From: Straminergon stramineum
Taxonomy: Eukaryota; Streptophyta; Bryopsida; Hypnales; Calliergonaceae
Direction: 5' to 3'
NCBI GenBank assembly: GCA_963920665.1
Contig: OY987266.1
Coordinates: 5,027,001 to 5,091,000, forward strand
Length of the DNA: 64,000 nt
In this document: piece by piece, positions 57,781 through 64,000 of the stretch
Numbering within the stretch: position 1 is the first letter of the stretch
How the letters are laid out: each line of letters starts with the position of its first letter
Made by a program: the position numbers and the translations under genes
The notes under the pieces: model-generated
What the model saw: the letters and a program-made list of their open reading frames with translations, nothing else
What the model was told of the DNA's origin: nothing
Databases searched by the model: none

Positions 57781-60700
57781 TGATAGTAGTACAGAAGCGT
57801 AAGGAAGAAAAGTGAAGTGCAGCCAGGCATTTGCGAAAGTCTGCAGTCATGGCGATGGATGAAGCACCTGGCGGGGCGCTTGTTTTTATTTGTAATTGTA
57901 TTTTTTGGCTTCCTCTTCTGGAACGGAGTCTCTGCCTTTCTCTGTCTATAACTTAGGCTACTGTAGCTCGCTTGGTCCGTCCGCAAGCGGAATGGCGCCC
58001 ACGCCATGGGAAAAAGGGGCACGATGGCGTAGCTGCACTGCTCATGGAGGGCGGCTGGCAGCACCCCCGAGGTGAAGGTCGAGTCATGGGAGGAAGACGA
58101 CGACGGAGATCCGCGACTTCCATTTCTTTCTGGGATTGAAGTTAAGTTAGTCCAGGAGCTAACTTACTCACGTTTTCTTTTACTGGATTTCTTTTACTCG
58201 TTCGGGCGAGCCCCGCCTTTTTTTTCGGGCGCAATCAGGGGGTGCAGCCATTTCCAGTAGTTAACATTTAATCGTAACTCCGGCATTTATTGCTACTCGA
58301 GGGTGCCAGATTTTTTTATCTTGGGGATAAAACTGGAATCCATTATTTACTGCAGATGATAAAATCTGGAAATTTTGAAATCATATTGAGAATTTGAAAT
58401 GAATGGACGGAGAGTTCACAAAGTTCAAAATAGACCACTCCCCTCAGGCCACTTGTGACTAGTGGCCTTGTACTTTGCCTTTGCAACGAACTTCCGTTTC
58501 ATTTTTTCTTAAATAAAAATAAAAATAAACCCCTCAAAAATATGGGGAGTTTTTTACATTTTTTAAGCAAGAGTAAAAAAATTTGGAACGGATCCACTCT
58601 TGCAATGAATATTGGGTTTATTGTTAATGTTGGAGTTACTTGTGAAAATGTTTAGTATGGAGGTCATGGATTTATTACACCATCCTAAACAATCCCATAG
58701 TAAAAACTTGGGAAGACTAGAATTCTATGGTAGAAAATTTCAAAGTCACATCAAAGTCTACATTGTCCACATTTAGAATTAAAAATTGGCTTCATTGATT
58801 GAATGCCACTATAGAATGGTTCACAAGAAGATCATAGTATGATCATTCTATTTGAATTAAGGTCAAAGAGAAGTGATTGATATGCTTGTTACAATAATCA
58901 CCTTTAGTTGGAGGAAGCCTTGGAATTTACTTACAAATTAATTTTTTATTATGGATGATCAAATTTGGAGAATTTAAATTTATATTTGAAATTAGAGAGA
59001 AGCAATTATATAGGAAAGAAAATTATCAAAGAGAAGTCAAGAGAAGCAAACTTAACCAACCACCCAAAAGGAGCTAGTTTTTACAATCATTTCTTGCTTA
59101 GAGGATAAGCTACAATTATCATACAAGAAGGGGTATTGAAGACCAACCATTCAAGAAGGTGCAATGAAGCTCCAACCATTTCCAATATTTATAAGCAATC
59201 ATTTAGAATTTCTTTTGAATCCCATTTTTTTAAAGATAGACAAATTGAAATGACAAATTTTTCAAATGAGAAAGTTTAGATTCAAAGTAGTGATTAATTT
59301 CTAGTGGAATTTGGAGTTTCTTTATCCATGGCCCAAAATCAATGCATGCCATCATATACATATTCAAATATTATATTCCTCGATAGCATATCTTTAGATT
59401 CTTTTGTTTCACACAAATTTGTCTATTTTCAACAAGAGTTCAAAAATTATATACAACTAGTTGATGAAATTTTGTGTTGTAATTGTAAAGAATAGTAGAA
59501 AGTAGCAAAGAACTTAATTCCCACTAGATATGAGCACACAAATTAAAGTTTTTAAAAGATTTTTTGATGATTTCATCTTTAGATTTATTAATGCATAACT
59601 TTTTTAAGGGATGTTTAGAATGAAAAGTCTTTCTAAAGTGCCCATAATAAATCCTAGGTTGCTTGTTAATTCTATGTATTGAGTTTGATAAGTTGAAGAT
59701 TTTTAGAATTTTTTATTGATTTATAATACTTTGTGAAGTGATGATGTTAGCTTTTAGAGGGTCTTAAACATGATTCTTGAATTGTTTGGCTTAACTTTGC
59801 AAACAATAATCAAAATTCATCAATTTGAAGTGCAAAAAAGTGTCATTACATCAAACATCAAACAATTTTTATAAGCTCATCAAAGAATGCCAAAGTAGCA
59901 TGTAATATGCCACATAAGCCACTTAATTATGATCTAGAATTCTCTTGATGTGGATTCAAAACATATCTTTCTTCCATATATTAATGGTTGAAGAAAGTAA
60001 ATATACAAATGACAATATGGTAAGATTCCAAAATCCAATATAAGATCAATTTCCTAAAAAATGCATTATCTCACTTAAATTTGGGATGTAAAGATACACT
60101 CCCTTTGGGTCTCCAATCTTGTAACATATGCAAAGTTAGAGTTTATGTATTTCTAAAAGAAGTGAAAAATAACTTCAAATTATCATATTTAATACTTTTT
60201 ATGTCACAATTCTTTCCAATCCATAGGCAATTGTTAAAAAAGGCTCAAAGTAACAAAATGCAGGTAAACATTAGTATTGAGCTTAATTTCTACTATAAAA
60301 TCATTAATGAAATGTATGGTCCATTCTTAAATTAAACTTCATTTCACTTTGATTGAAAGGCTATGACTGTCATAATAATGGGTTATAAATTGAATGAAAT
60401 TAAAAGATGATTGAAACAATCACTGGCTAATTAAAATTGTTGTTGATTTTGCTTCTTCAAATTGCTTCTTCAATTCAATGAAACTAAAAAAATCCCATAG
60501 AACCATTAGTGGGTCTTCATATTGGAGAATGGTGTATCGATAGTAGATGACTTTATTGAATCCCATAAAGGAAGAGATGGGTCAACACCTTCTCTATCCA
60601 CAATCAAAAACACATCTTTGAGGTAGATGCCTTCATTCCAAAGCCAATAGAAATCAAAGCTACCAATAGTTTCAAATCTTATTCTTGAAAAAACATATAA

Positions 60701-62820
60701 CTACTCATCAAAGCTCATCTCTATTATTGGTAGAAACATTTGCAACTAGTCACTTTCGCTTCTTAAATATTGTTTATGACACAATCAACAATTCATTTTT
60801 TTTTAAAATCATCTCTCAATAGGCTATCAAGCTTGCTACATTGAAATAAAATAATTACATATTCTCTAACCATATCAACTTCATTACAAGTCTAAACTAA
60901 TGTGACGGTGAAAGGCAATATACAATTAAAAATACATGATGAAGAAGAACTCTACCTACTTTCGAGATTGTCATTAATTAAAAGTTTGTCCATCTTGGAT
61001 CCTCCTTGAAATTCATTTGAATAGTAAATGTTACACTAAAACTACATACCTTTGTTAGAAGGAAGTTGGATTGTATACTACTGAACATGTAAACCTCATG
61101 GAAATTTGCTTTAAAGGAGTTCAAAGATGGAGAATAAGTTGTATACACTTCATAAGTGTATAATCCCTATAGTCCCATTGTCCCACCTTCAAGGACAAAA
61201 TAGATTTCAAGTAGGCTCGTGTAATTTCAAATTTTGAAGTGATTTTCTGAATTTTTTCTTAAGATAGAAAATACATTAACTTTTAGGGAATATCATTTTT
61301 ATTTCAATTAGTACCTAGGAGCAAAAGTCATGGGGCAATAAATTCAAAAAATGGGAGACCAAACAAAAGAGAATCGACAAAAACTTGAAATTAATAAAAA
61401 ATAAATTCTCATAGATTATATTTTTGTCAACACATAAAGCTTTAATTCATTTTATTTAGATTTGTGGCGTGAAAGTCATGGAGCTTCTTGTTTTCCAAGG
61501 AATCATAAAATTTCTTGAGAAAATAAATTATTGAATCCATTTTTTAATCCAATTTTCACAATTGAAAAAAGAAATCTACAAATTTAAGTAAACTGGCTAG
61601 GACGATCTCACTATTCCAATTATTATATTTCATTTTCATTTTAGAGCTATTGATGATCAGTAGTTTTTCTTTTACCCTTGTACCTACTTCTTTTTAATAG
61701 ATACTTAAATAATGAAAATCATTTGTCTTTTTTATTTTTTTTCCTAGGCTTTCAACTCAAATCCCTTAGCATAATTTAAAAAAAAATTCAAGATCTTCAA
61801 TGCAAAAAATGTAAGTTAAGAAGTCAATTACTTCAATCAAAGAAAGTGCTCAGAGACTTGTTTTTTTTCACTTTAAAGGCATATATCTTGCAATCCATGT
61901 AGTGAAAATTTCTGAAATTTGAAAAATTATGGAAACCTTATGAACTCTATTTTTGCACATGGGAAAATTTCTCCACTATTGAAACTTCCCTTGCAAATAC
62001 ATGTATTTGCTTAAGTGGTTAGAAATGGGTTGCCTCCTTTACATAATATAGACTGAACTTTGCGAAAGATTGTACTAGTTGTGCACCAACTTTTTTTTTT
62101 TTGGCACTATGGAGACTAAATTGCACCATTCCAAAATAAATGTCTACTTCTCATCAAATTAAACTAATCTTTTTTTCACCAATTTTTGTCCTTTTCTATT
62201 AAAAATGTAGATGAAGTTGTCAAATTTGAATGAAAAAGTGCATGAATAGGACTGAAAAGTGTTTTTTAGGTCTAGAAGATGTATATGAAGGAGATCATCT
62301 ATTTTCGATCAACCTCCCATTCCTTTAGTTTAAGCTGCTCCATTTTTGATCAAATGAATTGTAGGTGACAACTCTTGCACTTGCAGGACCTCAGGGACAA
62401 CAAAAATGTCTAGGAGGTGTACATTGAATCAAAGCTTACATGATCACAATATGCACATTGGAAGCCTTACATCAATTTTGGAACCATCCTATGGTTGGAA
62501 ATAGGTTTGCCTACATATGAAGAATGGGACAAATGGAACAAATCAAATCTTTATGAAAAAAATTCCTGATAATTTTGCTTTTAAGGGAAAAAATTTAGGA
62601 AATTATGAAATCCTTCTGAAATCTGTTTCTCTACACAGGTTGAATTGCTTAAGTGATTGGAAATGGGTGATCATCCTGGTATGTAGAAATCCAATGCTTC
62701 ACCGAAAATTGAAGTGATCACCGCACTGGCCTTTTCTCAGAAAGTCCAATAAAAGAAAAAGGGCTGCTGTATAGTACAGTACACATGAGGAATGTGCATT
62801 GGTACAGTCAGTAGCCCCAT
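57781..62820. other. Intergenic DNA, no gene
   Basis: From about 58300 the sequence is AT-rich with dense stops. Frames of 60-100 residues (58072-58260, 58455-58655, 60081-60335, 62517-62717) show no domains. A CTTAAGTG(G/A)TT(A/G)GAAATGGGT phrase occurs near 62014 and 62648, and a similar one near 5408, suggesting an old diverged repeat. Confidence 0.45.
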
Positions 62821-64000
62821 CGCAAACTCGCTCCCAGTCAAGCTCGCATCAAGTGCATGCGATAGTCTTCAACTTAAGCTTAAGCTTACATCTGGTGGGG
62901 TGGGGGTGGGGTGACTGCCTGGTGATCCAGGGAGAAAACGAGGAGTAAGTGAACTTAAGCTTAACTTAGAATTGAGCGAAGTGAGTTGCAAGTTAATGCT
63001 GTGGCCACTCAGTCTTCAGTCAACCTGTCTGGCTGAGTCCCTGCTGCTCTTCCTGACAGTCAGTCAGAGTGCATAACTTACATTTGTCCTTGGGAACTTA
63101 TTAACATGGTCACTCCTCACTCTTCAGTCAGTTTCAAAACCCTGCCACCACATTTCAATTCTTTGGCAATGAAATCCCGTTTCATTTGGGTCAAATAACC
63201 AAACCAAACAACAAACCAAACCAAACCAAGTGAGACTGCCACCTTACTTCACTGTCTACAATATTTTCTTTTGCACTCTCACCTGCCAACTGAAGAAACT
63301 TGGTTACAACTTCCAATTAACTTAATGGTGTTCGATAAACATCTGAACACACAGGCTTAACTTAACTTAACTTAACTTACGCTACATGCTGAACTGAAGT
63401 TAAGTTAATGCTGGCAACCCTCCCCACTCCCCACTCTCCATGGAGTCAAGCACCCGGCTGCCAAGATGTTTATCATGAATTAAGTTACAGGACCCTCTTT
63501 GGATTGATCACGTTTTCTGAATGTCACTACATGGATTTAGTCATTTAATACTCAGATTGTCTGTTGTGATGTTGAGTTACTGTTAAAAATTTAATCTGTA
63601 TTGTTACAGTAATGTTGAATTATGGAAAGTGAACAGGGATTGTCAAATCATCGATGTTAATTCTAGAAGCAAGCAAACATTGTCAACTCAGTGACAATAC
63701 TATGACTATGTTAGTGTCATTGCTGTTTGCTTGATATAACTTAATGTTGACAAGCATTGAGTAAGTTCTTCTGGAGGTCAACATTGCCATGTCTGATGTT
63801 AATTTCACCTCTTCATAACGTTGATCTAATGTTTAATGAATTCATATAATTAATTTCTTGTTAATAACTTTGTGAATTCTAACAGTGAATACTATCAATG
63901 TCATAACTTACTTAGATATGTGAGAAATGCAAGCCAAAGCTGTGGTTCAATCAAATCAACTTCATTTTTGTTTTGTTGAAACCAACTGTTGACTTAATGT
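62821..64000. other. Gene-proximal-looking DNA rich in TAAGTTA/TAACTTA motifs
   Basis: No coding frame. CpG content rises and CTTAA-based words recur: CTTAAGCTTAAGCTTAC (62873), AACTTAAGCTTAACTTAG (about 62952), a CTTAA array (63356-63380), AGTTAAGTTAA (63398). CAAAC-type repeats lie near 63200-63228. It may be the flank or intron of a gene beyond the window. Confidence 0.35.
63356..63380. repeat. (CTTAA)n array, five units
   Basis: CTTAA is repeated without interruption about five times, the last unit reading CTTAC. Confidence 0.95.

Noticed and set aside
1..64000. tRNA, rRNA and CRISPR arrays
   Set aside because: No stretch showed a convincing tRNA arm set or rRNA core, and the tandem repeats present lack the repeat/spacer form of CRISPR.

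Overview
The window reads as nuclear DNA of a land plant. It holds a plastid acyl-ACP desaturase with a transit-peptide exon, a DUF4228/PADRE-type protein and a kinase-regulator-like protein with the FEF and ADELF(x)KG motifs, all typical of plants. Genes are sparse: four supported genes in 64 kb. The intergenic DNA is very AT-rich and CpG-poor, and it carries pogo/jerky-like and Tc1/mariner-like transposase fossils plus TTAA-flanked miniature elements. That mix fits a bryophyte or another early-diverging land plant better than a crop angiosperm. This placement is inference; the species cannot be read from the sequence.

Layout. 1-560: GC-richer repeat-like DNA. 962-1149: a 47-bp tandem array. 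About 2470-4960: a decayed pogo/jerky-type DDE transposase. 5.9-21 kb: a repeat desert with miniature inverted-repeat elements, one CACTA-type element (12728-16561) with matching CAA flanks, and two copies of a roughly 250-bp dispersed repeat. 22405-24396 (+): a complete three-exon acyl-ACP desaturase with a CpG-rich upstream region. 24.4-28.7 kb: AT-rich DNA with microsatellites. 28782-30500 (-): a small four-exon gene whose exons are too short to stand out; its intron phases fit, and I do not recognise its product. 34408-35028 (-): the DUF4228/PADRE gene with a long leader and a duplicated promoter segment. 36-51 kb: mostly repeats, including a Tc1/mariner-like fossil (about 40.4-41.2 kb), several inverted-repeat elements and a 400-bp palindrome (46789-47191). 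55325-56836 (-): a single-exon 503-residue protein resembling membrane-associated kinase regulators. 57-64 kb: its leader and promoter, AT-rich filler, then DNA rich in TAAGTTA/TAACTTA motifs that may front a gene beyond the window.

The four genes are independent transcription units with no shared pathway: plastid fatty-acid desaturation, a stress-associated PADRE protein, a putative membrane-signalling regulator, and one unknown. The most interesting signal is in the repeats. One family of short elements begins with CCCTT, ends with AAGGG and is flanked by TTAA on both sides, a piggyBac-like signature. Some of these elements sit back to back and share one TTAA.
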